The notes beneath the pieces are model-generated. The model did no database searches and was not told where the DNA came from. It worked only from the letters and a program-made list of their open reading frames with translations. Below, piece after piece: positions 9,457 through 19,238 of a stretch of DNA of 64,000 nt. Every line of letters begins with the position of its first letter. Position 1 is the first letter of the stretch. Origin of the DNA: Psychrobacter glacincola (GTDB lineage: Bacteria > Pseudomonadota > Gammaproteobacteria > Pseudomonadales > Moraxellaceae); assembly GCA_001411745.2 (NCBI GenBank), contig LIQB01000001.1, positions 248,001 to 312,000 of the forward strand, written 5' to 3'. The position numbers and the translations under genes are program-made.

Positions 9457-10260
9457 TTAAGCAGGCAACATCACTTCTGAGTTAAAAGTTTTCAGCTTCT
9501 CATAACGCAGCTCACAACGCGCGTGTGCGTCTAAATCTTTAATCTCATCTAACTGCTCAGCAATAAGTGCTTTCAAGGCAATCATGACTGGTTGCGGCTT
9601 GATATGTGCGCCTTCACCTTCTTCAATGACGGCATCAATCAGCCCCATCTGATATAAATTAATCGCATTTAATTTCAAGGCTTCACTAGCATCTTGTGCT
9701 TTTTCAGCTGTTTTCCACAGGATAGAAGCACAACCTTCCGGAGAGATAACCGAATAAATACTATTTTGTAGCATATTGACTTTGTCACCAACGCCAATAG
9801 CCAACGCCCCACCTGAGCCGCCTTCACCGATAATGGTCACGATAATAGGCACTTTTAGGCTAGAAAAAACGGCGATACTTTCGGCAATGGCTTGCGCTTG
9901 TCCGCGCTCTTCAGCGCCGATACCCGGATAAGCGCCTTGAGTATCGACAAAGGTCATCACAGGGATATTAAAGCGCTCAGCCATTTTGACCAAACGAATC
10001 ACTTTGCGGTAGCCTTCGGGATTGGCCATGCCAAAGTTATGGGCAATACGCTCACGGGTACTGCGACCGCGATGTTGACCAATTACCATCACAGGCTGAC
10101 CATCAAAACGCGCCAGACCACCAAGAATGGCTTTGTCATCGGCAAAAGCACGGTCACCGTGCAGCTCATCGAATTCGGTAAACAACTGATTAACATAGTC
10201 CATAAATAATGGACGCTTGGCGTGCCGTGCAAGCTGCACACTATCCCAGACAGTGCTCAT
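9457..10260 (-). CDS. accA: Acetyl-CoA carboxylase carboxyltransferase subunit alpha (short form)
   Basis: AccA pairs with AccD to transfer the carboxyl group from biotin to acetyl-CoA, the first committed step of fatty acid synthesis. Recognisable motifs are [67 protein letters not shown] and [15 protein letters not shown]. At 267 residues it lacks about 50 N-terminal residues of the E. coli protein, as in Acinetobacter, so this is a lineage trait rather than truncation. A GGGAAG ribosome site precedes the ATG. AccD is not in the window. Confidence 0.96.
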   Translation of the reverse strand: MSTVWDSVQLARHAKRPLFMDYVNQLFTEFDELHGDRAFADDKAILGGLARFDGQPVMVIGQHRGRSTRERIAHNFGMANPEGYRKVIRLVKMAERFNIPVMTFVDTQGAYPGIGAEERGQAQAIAESIAVFSSLKVPIIVTIIGEGGSGGALAIGVGDKVNMLQNSIYSVISPEGCASILWKTAEKAQDASEALKLNAINLYQMGLIDAVIEEGEGAHIKPQPVMIALKALIAEQLDEIKDLDAHARCELRYEKLKTFNSEVMLPA

Positions 10261-10496
10261 AGACGCTTCCCTTTAATAATTATACTTAATGTATTTATGT
10301 TTAAGAATAATATCGTTATCGATTTTTAGATAATGAAAGTACAGTTGTAAACTCAATAGAGGCTATAGTAGCACATCTTAAATGGCATGACATTACTGAC
10401 AAAGCCGCTTTTGTTACGTTAATCTATAGCATACTCATTACAATAGTAACGGCATCATGTTGATCGTCAGTGCAAATCAGTGCAAAGCAGCGCTGC

Positions 10497-12023
10497 CTAG
10501 CCCTCAACCACGCTCAGCGTCACGCCCCATTTGGCAAACTGCTCAATCTCAGTATGTAGATCCGGCAATAAGAAAGCATAATGCTCACTGCTATCGGCAA
10601 CGGTGATTTGCCAGCAATGATCATCCATGGCTTGTAACTGTAATGCTGGTAATTCATAATCGCTGCGGCTGTGATGCGCCAGTACAGCCAAACGTAGCAG
10701 CAGACAAAGATAAACGAGCTGATTACCACCGATAGTACAGGTCTGCTCTAACATATCAGCCTTGAGCTTACGACGATGATTGAGCATCAGCTGTGCCATG
10801 CGCTTTTGATCGACTTGCGAGAATCCTGGAATATCAGAATACTCAAGCAAATACGCGCTGTGCTTATGATAACTACTATGACTGATGGCCAATCCTATCT
10901 CATGCAAGAAAGCCGCCCGTCTGAGTAAATCACAATCATCATTGGTAAGGGCGAGCTTCTCCTTCACTTGCTCAAATAAATGACGACTGGTTTTCACCAC
11001 TTGTTTGGCTTGTTTTTTATCCCCTGAATAACGCTTAATCAGCGCCAGCACACTGCGGTCACGAACATCTTCGCTAGCAAAGCGTCCAAGCATGTCGTAC
11101 ATCACACCTTCACGTAGTGCACCATCTGAGTAAGTAATGGTATCTACACCCAGCACTTTCATGACTGCACGCAGCACCGCCACGCCTGCTGGGAAGACGG
11201 CTTTGCGATGTTCCTTAACGCCTTCTAAATCGATGTCATCGACATTGCCAATTTTAAGCAACAGTTTCTCTAACTTTTTGACACCTTTATAAGTGATGCG
11301 CTCTTGCTCATCAGCCCAGCCCTTAGATACCAGCACATTACGTACCGCTTTAATCGTCCCACTCGAGCCAACCACACTACTCCAACCCAATTTTTGATAA
11401 CGACCCTGAATCGCTAACACTTCTTTGCGAGCGGCTGATATCGCATTATTAAAGGCTTCTTTCGTGATTTGACCATCAGCAAAGTACTTCTGGGTAAAGG
11501 CGACACAGCCCATCTGCAAACTCTCGGTCAATAGCGGATCGAACTCTTGACCAATGATAAACTCTGTCGAACCGCCACCAATATCGATGACCAAACGCTT
11601 GTCACTACTGGCATTGGTGTGTGAGACGCCCAAATAAATCAAGCGCGCCTCTTCTCGTCCCGCGATAATCTCAATGGGTTTCGGCAATATTTTATTGGCA
11701 CGGGCAATAAAGTCATTGGCGTTTTTGGCTTGACGTAAAGCGTTGGTCGCAACCACGCGAATGCGTTCGGGTGGTACCGAATCCAAACGCGCCACAAATC
11801 GGCTCAAACAGTCGAGACCTCGCTGTGCAGCTGCCGCACTTAAGATATTATTCTCATCCAAACCTGCGGCGAGCTGTACTTTTTCAGACATAGAAACGAC
11901 TTTTCGCACCTCACCATGGTCAAGACGCGCAATGGCCAGATGAAAACTATTGGAACCGATATCAATGGCTGCCATCATTTCATCATCAGCAAGCGGCGGA
12001 TTTGTAAGGTAGTCAATAGGCAT
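10497..12023 (-). CDS. ppx: Exopolyphosphatase (Ppx/GppA family)
   Basis: This enzyme hydrolyses terminal phosphates from polyphosphate or, in GppA, pppGpp to ppGpp. The 508-residue protein has the ASKHA phosphate-binding motifs AAIDIGSNSFHLAIARL (residues about 18-34) and LVIDIGGGSTEFIIG, plus VVGSSGTIKAVRN. A C-terminal HD-like domain begins with RRAAFLHEIGLAISHSSYHKH. Length and the C-terminal domain fit Ppx better than short GppA forms, but sequence alone does not exclude GppA activity. No clear ribosome site precedes the chosen ATG; an internal Met-Met at residue 16 is an alternative start. Confidence 0.88.
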   Translation of the reverse strand: MPIDYLTNPPLADDEMMAAIDIGSNSFHLAIARLDHGEVRKVVSMSEKVQLAAGLDENNILSAAAAQRGLDCLSRFVARLDSVPPERIRVVATNALRQAKNANDFIARANKILPKPIEIIAGREEARLIYLGVSHTNASSDKRLVIDIGGGSTEFIIGQEFDPLLTESLQMGCVAFTQKYFADGQITKEAFNNAISAARKEVLAIQGRYQKLGWSSVVGSSGTIKAVRNVLVSKGWADEQERITYKGVKKLEKLLLKIGNVDDIDLEGVKEHRKAVFPAGVAVLRAVMKVLGVDTITYSDGALREGVMYDMLGRFASEDVRDRSVLALIKRYSGDKKQAKQVVKTSRHLFEQVKEKLALTNDDCDLLRRAAFLHEIGLAISHSSYHKHSAYLLEYSDIPGFSQVDQKRMAQLMLNHRRKLKADMLEQTCTIGGNQLVYLCLLLRLAVLAHHSRSDYELPALQLQAMDDHCWQITVADSSEHYAFLLPDLHTEIEQFAKWGVTLSVVEG

Positions 12024-12423
12024 AAGAGGAATCGTTACCTTGTTGGATAAAAGGGAGAGGATATGGGTTAAAAATCAGATGATTAAGTCATATAAACATC
12101 ATAGCTGCACCAAATAGAGCCATTTACGCAAAGCGGCTCACGTATTTGATGCAATTTTCGCCATTAAAGCATTTATGCCAAACACTGGCAAGTGACCCAA
12201 ATGCTAATTAAGCAGCAAGCGCATCATTCACAAAATAACGAATGCGCCATAAACATCCATTGCTTGTGTTAAGGATAGCGTTTTGCTACATTAAAAACGA
12301 CCAATATTATAATAAATAACAGTTACTTAATGACCTCCTAGCCGCTTTATTAAAACAGAAAGCACTCTAATGACTCGCCCTAATATCTATACTCAAGAAA
12401 CGATTAGCAAGGAAGCTAAACAA
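12024..12423. other. Intergenic stretch between ppx and the Mpo1-like gene
   Basis: This AT-rich stretch of about 400 bases should hold the divergent promoters of both genes. I see no RNA gene, terminator or mobile element in it. An in-frame ATG at 12370 lies inside it but has no ribosome site. Confidence 0.4.
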
Positions 12424-12834
12424 ATGAATCAAACGACCACACAAAACACTACCAAAAACGCCGATGCTCAAGCGGTCAGCAATGCTAAAAAAAACATGAT
12501 GGCAACCGTCAGCCCAACAAAGCAAAAATTTTATGACTTCTATTTAGCTGAACATCAAAACATGGCTTGCCGCCGCTTACATTTTTCTGGTAGTAGCTTT
12601 GGCTTATTGGGACTCGCAAAGTCGGTCAAAACCGCTTCACCAAAACCATTACTTAAAGGCATCGCTGCTGGATATGCTTGCGCTTGGGTCGGTCATTTTT
12701 TCTTTGAAAAAAACGAACCTGCCTCGTTCAAATTCCCTCTAAAAAGCTTTGCTAGCGACTTTCGTATGTACAGTGATGTCCTACGCGGTAGACTCAGCTT
12801 AAAAGACCGTAAATTTGATAAAATCGGACGATGA
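12424..12834 (+). CDS. Mpo1-like (DUF962) family protein
   Basis: The core resembles the Mpo1-like/DUF962 family: YLAEHQNMACRRLHFSGSS, then AAGYACAWVGHFFFEKNEPA and SFASDFRMYSDVL. The conserved His in HxxCRRLHF and GHFFFEKN match the metal-binding pattern of yeast Mpo1, an Fe-dependent dioxygenase of 2-hydroxy fatty acids. Whether the bacterial protein does this is inference. Two short hydrophobic segments suggest membrane association. I start at 12424 because GGAAG lies eight bases ahead; a longer reading from 12370 is possible. The first 45 residues are polar and low in complexity. Confidence 0.78.
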   Translation: MNQTTTQNTTKNADAQAVSNAKKNMMATVSPTKQKFYDFYLAEHQNMACRRLHFSGSSFGLLGLAKSVKTASPKPLLKGIAAGYACAWVGHFFFEKNEPASFKFPLKSFASDFRMYSDVLRGRLSLKDRKFDKIGR

Positions 12835-12853
12835 TAACTCGCCCCTAGCTCAA

Positions 12854-14593
12854 CTAACGTAAAGACTTACGTAATATTTTGCCTACCGCAGTTTTGGGCA
12901 ATTCATCGATAAACTCGTATGACTGCGGGCGTTTATAACCTGTTAAACGCTCGCTTGCGAAGCTTTGTAACTCTTCTACATTTAGGCTCAAATCCTTTTT
13001 AACCACAAACGCTTTGGGTACCTCGCCGCTGTGCTCATCTGCAATACCAACCACCGCGACTTCAAGTACTTTCGGATGCTCTGTCAATGCCGCTTCCACT
13101 TCGTTTGGATAGACGTTAAATCCTGAAACCAGTATCATGTCTTTTTTGCGATCCACCAGCGTCAAAAATCCATGTTCATCTAGCACACCAATATCACCTG
13201 ATTTAAAGTAGCCATCCTTTGTAAAAGTATCTTCATTGTCTCGTTGCCAGTAACCACGCATGACCTGCGGGCCTTTAATACAAACCTCGCCCCGTGTACC
13301 TATTGCACAAGTTGCACCCTGTTCATCAATGATTTTAATATCCATCATCGCAAGTGGCAGACCAACGCTACCGTTGAAACGATCTATACCAGGTGGATTA
13401 AAAGAGATAACTGGTGCAGTTTCGGACATGCCGTAACCTTCATTGATAATCATACCAGTGACTTGTTGCCACTGATCAGATACGGCTTTGATGATGGCGG
13501 TGCCGCCACCTATAGATAGTGCCAAGCGACTAAAATCAAGGTTGGCAAACTTTGGATGATGCAGCATACCAATAAATAAGGTATTAACCGAAGGAATGAC
13601 ATGCGGACGATGCTGCTCGATGGTAGTGACTAGTCCATCGATATCACGCGGATTGGTGACCAATATATCTTCCCAACCACCATAAATACCTAGTAAGCCG
13701 CAAACGGTAAATGAGAAGATATGATAGAGCGGCAACGGATTGAGTATTTTAATCTGCTCGCTACGACCCGCTTCAATCGCATGACCAAACATCGCATAAC
13801 ACTGACAGACATTGGCCATGACATTGTAATGCGTGAGCATCGCACCTTTTGGCTTGCCGGTCGTGCCACCCGTATATTGCAATAAAGCTAAATCTTCACG
13901 CCCGATAGTAACAGGCTGATATTGCTCAGCGTGGTATGCACTCATAATATGGGCAAAGCTTACACTCTGCTCTGAGATATTTTTTGCAGCATTATCGGCT
14001 GTGGTTTGATTGAATTGACGAGTAGTATCGGTCGACGGCTCAAGTTGGGTAGGCAAGGCAATATCGTTGTCAGCAGGTGCAGCATTCGGATTGACGGAAC
14101 AATGTACAACCAATGACAGTTGCGCTTTGACTGCATCATCTAACTGATCGTAAGCAGAGGTCATCCCATCGAGGACAATCAGCACACTAGCTTGAGCATC
14201 CGTCAGCTGATGCGCCAATTCATAATGGGTATACATCGGATTGACATTCACCAATACCGCGCCTGCTCGCAGACAACCAAGTAACACCACGGCATACTGC
14301 AATATATTGGGTAATTGCACAGCGACACGGTCGCCTTTACTGATTCCTTGTGCTTGCAAAAAAGCAGCAAAGCGGCGGCTGGCAATATCCAATTGTGCAA
14401 AGGTAAGGGTGGCAGGCCCCATACTAAAAGCTACAGAATCACTATGCTGATCTATCTTAGGTTGCAACAAATCTAGCAGGTTGTGCTTGTTATCTAATAC
14501 ATCTAAATTATTTCTTATTCCATATTTCTCATATGAGGCTTGCCATAACGGTGGCGTATTACTGCTAGGTATATCATTAGTGCTTGTAGTCAT
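12854..14593 (-). CDS. Long-chain acyl-CoA synthetase (FadD-like)
   Basis: This adenylate-forming enzyme activates fatty acids to acyl-CoA with ATP. The 579-residue protein has the AMP-binding P-loop YTGGTTGKPKG at residues 240-250, LPLYHIFSF, GYGMSETAPVISFNP, the YFKSGDIGVLDEHGFL hinge region, DRKKDMILVSGFNVYPNEVE and the C-terminal PKTAVGKILRKSLR with the catalytic Lys. A Q/N/A/T-rich insertion around residues 165-225 makes the N-domain slightly longer than usual. AAGGA lies before the ATG. Chain-length preference cannot be read. It stands alone between the Mpo1-like gene (convergent) and hemL. Confidence 0.9.
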   Translation of the reverse strand: MTTSTNDIPSSNTPPLWQASYEKYGIRNNLDVLDNKHNLLDLLQPKIDQHSDSVAFSMGPATLTFAQLDIASRRFAAFLQAQGISKGDRVAVQLPNILQYAVVLLGCLRAGAVLVNVNPMYTHYELAHQLTDAQASVLIVLDGMTSAYDQLDDAVKAQLSLVVHCSVNPNAAPADNDIALPTQLEPSTDTTRQFNQTTADNAAKNISEQSVSFAHIMSAYHAEQYQPVTIGREDLALLQYTGGTTGKPKGAMLTHYNVMANVCQCYAMFGHAIEAGRSEQIKILNPLPLYHIFSFTVCGLLGIYGGWEDILVTNPRDIDGLVTTIEQHRPHVIPSVNTLFIGMLHHPKFANLDFSRLALSIGGGTAIIKAVSDQWQQVTGMIINEGYGMSETAPVISFNPPGIDRFNGSVGLPLAMMDIKIIDEQGATCAIGTRGEVCIKGPQVMRGYWQRDNEDTFTKDGYFKSGDIGVLDEHGFLTLVDRKKDMILVSGFNVYPNEVEAALTEHPKVLEVAVVGIADEHSGEVPKAFVVKKDLSLNVEELQSFASERLTGYKRPQSYEFIDELPKTAVGKILRKSLR

Positions 14594-14769
14594 CAGTTGG
14601 CGTCCTTGCTCAATTGTCTTGATTCATCTCAGAATAGCATAATTTATTGTTTATTTTGCAATCACCCAAAGAAGGAATTGTCTTCGTCCTAGTTTTTTAA
14701 TTTATGCAATCATCGTCAGAAAATCTTTATCTTTTATAGTAAAAATCACAAAAGGATAAATATTGGGCA

Positions 14770-14801
14770 CAAAAAAACCAGCATGATCTCTCATACTGGT
14801 T
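14770..14801 (-). terminator. Terminator after hemL
   Basis: Minus-strand AACCAGTATGA and TCATGCTGGTT pair around a 4-base loop with one mismatch, and seven T residues follow. Confidence 0.8.
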
Positions 14802-14875
14802 CTTGTAAGTACATACATTTTAAACAAGGTCTTAAATAAACAAGGTTCTGAATAAATAATATCCTGAATAAACAG

Positions 14876-16177
14876 TTACGCTTTTGCCATTTCTGCAAAA
14901 ATCTCGTCAGCAGCTTTAATCGACGCATCAATATCTTCATCGCTATGCTTGATAGACATAAAGCCTGCTTCATAAGCAGAGGGTGCCAAATAAATTCCGC
15001 GATCTAGCATGCCGTGAAAGAACGTATTAAACACTGTCATATCGCACTCTGTCACGTCATCGAAGTTCTTTGGCGTGTCAGTCTCATTGTCTTTCACAAA
15101 GAACATGCCAAACATGCCGCCCAATTTATTGGTACGCATGTTGATGCCGTGTTTGTCAGCCGCCGCTTGAAAACCGTCTACTAGACGATCAACTTTCGCT
15201 GCTAACTCAGCATAAAAACCATCTACGGTTAAGTCTTCAAACATCGCGATACCCGCACGCATCGCCAGTGGGTTTCCTGATAACGTACCAGCTTGGTAGA
15301 CACCGCCGAGTGGTGCGATACAAGACATCACTTCTTTTTTACCACCGAAAGCGCCAACTGGCAGACCTGCACCGATGATTTTACCAAAGCACGTCAAATC
15401 AGGATCAATGCCGAAATGTGCTTGTGCGCCGCCCAGACCAACACGGAAGCCCGTCATCACTTCATCAAAGATCAGCACTGAACCGTTGGCAGTACATTCT
15501 GCACGCAAGGTATCATGGAATTCTTGGGTCGGAATGACCATATTCATGTTGCCAGCGATCGGCTCTAAGATAATGCAGGCGACTTCTTCGCCCCATTTCT
15601 CAAAGCAATCTTTAATCGCTTGCGGATCATTATAAGGAATGGTAATGGTGTGCTTAGCAAAATCCGCTGGCACACCTTTTGAGGTTGGCTCGCCAATATC
15701 TAGCATGCCCGAACCTGCTTTTACTAATAAGCTGTCTGAATGCCCATGATAGCAACCTTCAAATTTAACGATTTTGTCACGTTGGGTATAGCCACGAGCC
15801 AAACGAATTGCACTCATGGTCGCTTCTGTACCGGAGCTAGTCATGCGAATCATCTCAACGCTTGGGACAATTTCGCAAATTTTATCGGCAACAGTGGTTT
15901 CAAACGGCGTTGGCGTACCAAAGCTTAAACCATCATCAGCCGCTTTTTTAACTGCATCAATCACTTTAGGGTGCGCATGACCCAAAATCATTGGACCCCA
16001 AGAGCCGACATAATCGATGTAAGCATTGTCTTCGGTGTCATAAATTTTGCTGCCGTTAGCACGGTGCATAAAAATAGGCGTGCCACCAACACCAGCAAAG
16101 GCACGGACGGGCGAGTTTACGCCGCCAGGAATATGTTTGCGGGCTTGCGCAAATAGCTGTTCGTTTTTAGTGCTCAT
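14876..16177 (-). CDS. hemL: Glutamate-1-semialdehyde 2,1-aminomutase
   Basis: This PLP enzyme forms 5-aminolevulinate in the C5 pathway of haem synthesis. The 433-residue protein opens with [20 protein letters not shown], the family signature. It also has the PLP motifs [32 protein letters not shown] and [16 protein letters not shown], with the Schiff-base Lys at 266. GTAGAGA precedes the ATG. It is transcribed alone and ends at a clear terminator. Confidence 0.97.
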   Translation of the reverse strand: MSTKNEQLFAQARKHIPGGVNSPVRAFAGVGGTPIFMHRANGSKIYDTEDNAYIDYVGSWGPMILGHAHPKVIDAVKKAADDGLSFGTPTPFETTVADKICEIVPSVEMIRMTSSGTEATMSAIRLARGYTQRDKIVKFEGCYHGHSDSLLVKAGSGMLDIGEPTSKGVPADFAKHTITIPYNDPQAIKDCFEKWGEEVACIILEPIAGNMNMVIPTQEFHDTLRAECTANGSVLIFDEVMTGFRVGLGGAQAHFGIDPDLTCFGKIIGAGLPVGAFGGKKEVMSCIAPLGGVYQAGTLSGNPLAMRAGIAMFEDLTVDGFYAELAAKVDRLVDGFQAAADKHGINMRTNKLGGMFGMFFVKDNETDTPKNFDDVTECDMTVFNTFFHGMLDRGIYLAPSAYEAGFMSIKHSDEDIDASIKAADEIFAEMAKA

Positions 16178-16288
16178 AATTATTCTCTACTTATTATTTC
16201 TTTAATATTGATTCTGTCTTATTTTATTAAAAATAACCTTGCGGCTTGTTGTTAATGCTTAGCAGATTTTTAAAGCACATTTAATAAT

Positions 16289-16642
16289 TTATGCTTTTTT
16301 AACAACAGATGATTTAAGCTTCATTGGCCCAAAGCCATCAAGTTTACAGTCAATATCATGACCATCAGAGGCATCGGGCAGCAGGCGAATACCTTTTGCT
16401 TTGGTACCAACTTTAATAACAATCGATGAGCCTTTGACTTTTAAGTCTTTAATCACGGTGACGGTATCGCCATCTTGCAGCTCATTACCGACCGCATCAC
16501 GAATGACCGCGTCTTGCTCTTCAGCTTGTGCCGCATCGGTTTCAGCCGCAGTCCATTCATGAGCACACATGGGACATACCAGTAACGCACCATCTTCGTA
16601 CGTATATTCAGCATCGCATTTTGGGCAATTGGGTAAGCTCAT
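16289..16642 (-). CDS. PhnA/YjdM family zinc-ribbon protein
   Basis: The 117-residue protein begins [18 protein letters not shown] and has a second CPMC pair, forming an N-terminal zinc ribbon. The C-terminal PhnA domain follows ([19 protein letters not shown] and GTKAKGIRL). In E. coli the homologue was named after the phosphonate operon but is not needed for phosphonate use; its role is unclear. I start at 16642, where GAGGA lies seven bases ahead; an in-frame ATG 16 codons upstream would add a non-conserved extension. Confidence 0.88.
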   Translation of the reverse strand: MSLPNCPKCDAEYTYEDGALLVCPMCAHEWTAAETDAAQAEEQDAVIRDAVGNELQDGDTVTVIKDLKVKGSSIVIKVGTKAKGIRLLPDASDGHDIDCKLDGFGPMKLKSSVVKKA

Positions 16643-16966
16643 AATTTCCTCGTCAGCCGTGATAAATTGGGTGTATTCTAGAGCTAACATTGTACCGTAA
16701 GTCGCCAGCTTTAACCAATCGCTTCGCTCGTAAATGCGGTTCTGTGACTAATTGATAGATTCGCTCATGTCTTACAGCGGACGTTTTTTATCACGCAGTG
16801 TTTTGTGGTACTCTGCTTTAACTAAATTTGGTTTGATGACCATGTATCTTTAGATGGTAAAACCTCAATATTTACTTTAGCAATTACTTTAACAACTCAG
16901 TATTCACCACAATATCTGAGGCTATGGCTACTAATAACGAAGCGATTCATAAATAGGATAATAATA
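16643..16966. other. Divergent promoter region between the PhnA-like gene and ygfZ
   Basis: This region of 324 AT-rich bases separates two divergently read genes. I see no gene or strong hairpin here. Confidence 0.4.
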
Positions 16967-17740
16967 ATGACTCAATCAAACGTATCGACCCTCCCATCAA
17001 CATTGCCACAATTTGTTCAACTAACGATTCAAGGTGAAGATGCAGAAAAATTCTTGCAGGGTCAGCTAACCTCTGATGTCACCAAGCTCGGACTCAGTTA
17101 TCAAGCAACGGCGCTTAGCAATCTAAAAGGTCGCATTGATTTTGGTCTTTGGATAAAAAAACAAGCCGAAAAGCATTATGATGTGGTTATCAGTGCCGAT
17201 TGTGCTGAGGCTTTTCAAGCCCATTTAAAAAAGTTCGGTGCCTTTTCAAAATTTGATACCAGTGCGCCCGCGCCCATTTATCCTTGCGTGTTTGATGACG
17301 TTCCAACCTTTAGCCATCAAGAAAACCACAATACACCAGCCGATACCCAAGCGTGGATGCAAGCGAGTCTTGCCATTGGTAACTATTGGATAGTTGCTGC
17401 AACCCAAGGTCTGTTTCAGCCACAAGAGCTGCGTCTGCATCAGCGCGGCGGTATGGACTATGATAAAGGCTGCTATCTTGGTCAAGAAGTGATTGCCCGT
17501 ATTTATTTTAAAGCAGCACCAAAAGCTTTTTTACATTATGTTAGCGGCACAGGCGACGTGCCAGCAGCAGGTGACAAGCTCGATAAAATCCAAGTGGTTA
17601 ATGCGATTGCCGATGACACTATTAATGGTAATGGTTTTAAAGCATTGGTCATTGCCCGTCCAGAGCATTTAGCCGACAGTGAGCTTACGATATTAGACTT
17701 ACCGCCAGCGCTGCAAGCCGATGTTGCGCGTCAGAAATAG
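16967..17740 (+). CDS. ygfZ: tRNA-modifying protein YgfZ (folate-dependent Fe-S repair)
   Basis: YgfZ/IBA57 proteins bind tetrahydrofolate and support assembly or repair of Fe-S enzymes such as MiaB. The 257-residue protein has the aminomethyltransferase-like fold start (IQGEDAEKFLQGQLTSDV) and the diagnostic KGCYLGQEVIAR motif at residues 167-178 with its conserved Cys. It is somewhat shorter than the E. coli protein (326). AGGATA precedes the ATG. dadA follows in the same direction after 74 bases, which may be simple adjacency. Confidence 0.9.
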   Translation: MTQSNVSTLPSTLPQFVQLTIQGEDAEKFLQGQLTSDVTKLGLSYQATALSNLKGRIDFGLWIKKQAEKHYDVVISADCAEAFQAHLKKFGAFSKFDTSAPAPIYPCVFDDVPTFSHQENHNTPADTQAWMQASLAIGNYWIVAATQGLFQPQELRLHQRGGMDYDKGCYLGQEVIARIYFKAAPKAFLHYVSGTGDVPAAGDKLDKIQVVNAIADDTINGNGFKALVIARPEHLADSELTILDLPPALQADVARQK

Positions 17741-17814
17741 TACGACATGATGAATGACGCGTAATAAGCAGCACTCGTAAAAACATTTTTACTAAAACAG
17801 CAGCAGAGCAATCT

Positions 17815-19140
17815 ATGACCCATATTGCGGTACTCGGAGCGGGTGTGGTGGGCGTGACCACCGCATGGTATCTTCGCCAAGCAGGCTACGATGTGACCGT
17901 CATTGAGCGTGAGCCAGCGGCCGGTATGCAGACCTCATTTGCCAATGGTGGGCAAATATCTGTCTCGCACGCAACCCCTTGGGCCAATCCAGCGGCTCCA
18001 ATGAAAGCCCTTAAATGGCTGTTTCGCGAGGATGCACCGCTGTTGTATCGCTTGCGTGCTGATAAGGCGCAGCTTAAGTGGGCGATGCAGTTTTTGCAAG
18101 AGTGCCGTGCCGATAGAGCCGATGCCAATCTGGTACAAATGGTACGTTTGGGCTTGTATTCACGAGATGCCCTACAACAGCTGCGTGCTGATATTGGTAT
18201 TGATTACGAGCAGCAAACGCGCGGCATTATGCATTTTTATACCAATCAAGCGGAATTTGATGCCGCGATTGCGCCAACGGAGCGCATGCAAGAGTTAGGC
18301 TGTGAGCGTCATGTCATCGATATCAATAATGCCGTAAACCTAGAGCCTGCACTTTACCCTATTGCTCATAAGCTAAAAGGTGCGACTTATACCAGCCGTG
18401 ATGAATCGGGTAATGCCCATTTATTTACCCAGCGCTTAGCCGAGCGCTGCATCGAGGCTGGCGTTAAGTTTTTATACGATACCGAGATTCTAGCGTTAAA
18501 CGCAGACGCCCATTCTGCTAGCCCGCATATCCATAGTATTACCATTCAACCCAAGGGCGAAAACGCGCAAACCTTTAGTGCAGACAGCCATGTACTGGCA
18601 TTGGGCAGCTATAGCGTATCGCTCATGAAACCGCTGCATATTCATCTACCTATTTTCCCTGCTAAAGGCTACTCGGCCACTTATCAAATCAACCCCCGCG
18701 CCCCGCATCTAGCACCCTTTGTCAGTCTCATTGATGATGAGTTTAAGCTGGTGACATCACGCCTTGGTGACAAATTGCGGGTTGCCGGCACGGCAGAGTT
18801 TAACGGCTACAATTTGGATTTGAATGTCACCCGCTGTGAAGCTATCACGCGCCGTGTGCAGCAGTTATTCCCGAAAGGTATCATTGCAAATTCTGTGCAA
18901 TATTGGACAGGACTGCGACCGATGACCCCATCAAATGTACCGTTAATTGGGCGCGCGCATAGGGGTCAAGTCCGTCATGGCAGTCATAATGTGGATGCTA
19001 GTTTTGATAATTTATGGCTCAATACGGGTCATGGTACGCTTGGTTGGACCCATGCTTGTGGTTCGGCAAAGGCGATCAGTTTATTAATACAGGGTGAGAC
19101 ACCGCCAGTCTATTTTGATTTTGTTGGCTTAGGATCGTAA
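17815..19140 (+). CDS. dadA: D-amino acid dehydrogenase, FAD-dependent
   Basis: DadA oxidises D-amino acids, chiefly D-alanine, to 2-oxo acids at the inner membrane face and feeds electrons to the respiratory chain. The 441-residue protein has the N-terminal FAD Rossmann motif VLGAGVVGVTTAWYL (residues 6-20), the DadA-typical SFANGGQISVSHATPWANPAAP, and the C-terminal WTGLRPMTPSNVPLIGRA and LNTGHGTLGWTHACGSA motifs. No alanine racemase (dadX) is next to it. A strong terminator follows. Confidence 0.95.
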   Translation: MTHIAVLGAGVVGVTTAWYLRQAGYDVTVIEREPAAGMQTSFANGGQISVSHATPWANPAAPMKALKWLFREDAPLLYRLRADKAQLKWAMQFLQECRADRADANLVQMVRLGLYSRDALQQLRADIGIDYEQQTRGIMHFYTNQAEFDAAIAPTERMQELGCERHVIDINNAVNLEPALYPIAHKLKGATYTSRDESGNAHLFTQRLAERCIEAGVKFLYDTEILALNADAHSASPHIHSITIQPKGENAQTFSADSHVLALGSYSVSLMKPLHIHLPIFPAKGYSATYQINPRAPHLAPFVSLIDDEFKLVTSRLGDKLRVAGTAEFNGYNLDLNVTRCEAITRRVQQLFPKGIIANSVQYWTGLRPMTPSNVPLIGRAHRGQVRHGSHNVDASFDNLWLNTGHGTLGWTHACGSAKAISLLIQGETPPVYFDFVGLGS

Positions 19141-19170
19141 AAATAAGAAACGTAAGAATAGGAAACGTAA

Positions 19171-19206
19171 AAAAGGCGCTACCAATATAAGTCAGCGCCT
19201 TTTTTC
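19171..19206. terminator. Bidirectional terminator between dadA and the molybdoenzyme gene
   Basis: GGCGCT (19175-19180) and AGCGCC (19194-19199) are flanked by A and T runs and lie between two convergent genes. Confidence 0.75.
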
Positions 19207-19238
19207 TTTATATGAAAGACTTTTATTCTAGAACTATT

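Noticed and set aside
9457-10260. Truncated accA
   Set aside because: The missing N-terminal part is also absent in Acinetobacter AccA; all catalytic motifs are present.
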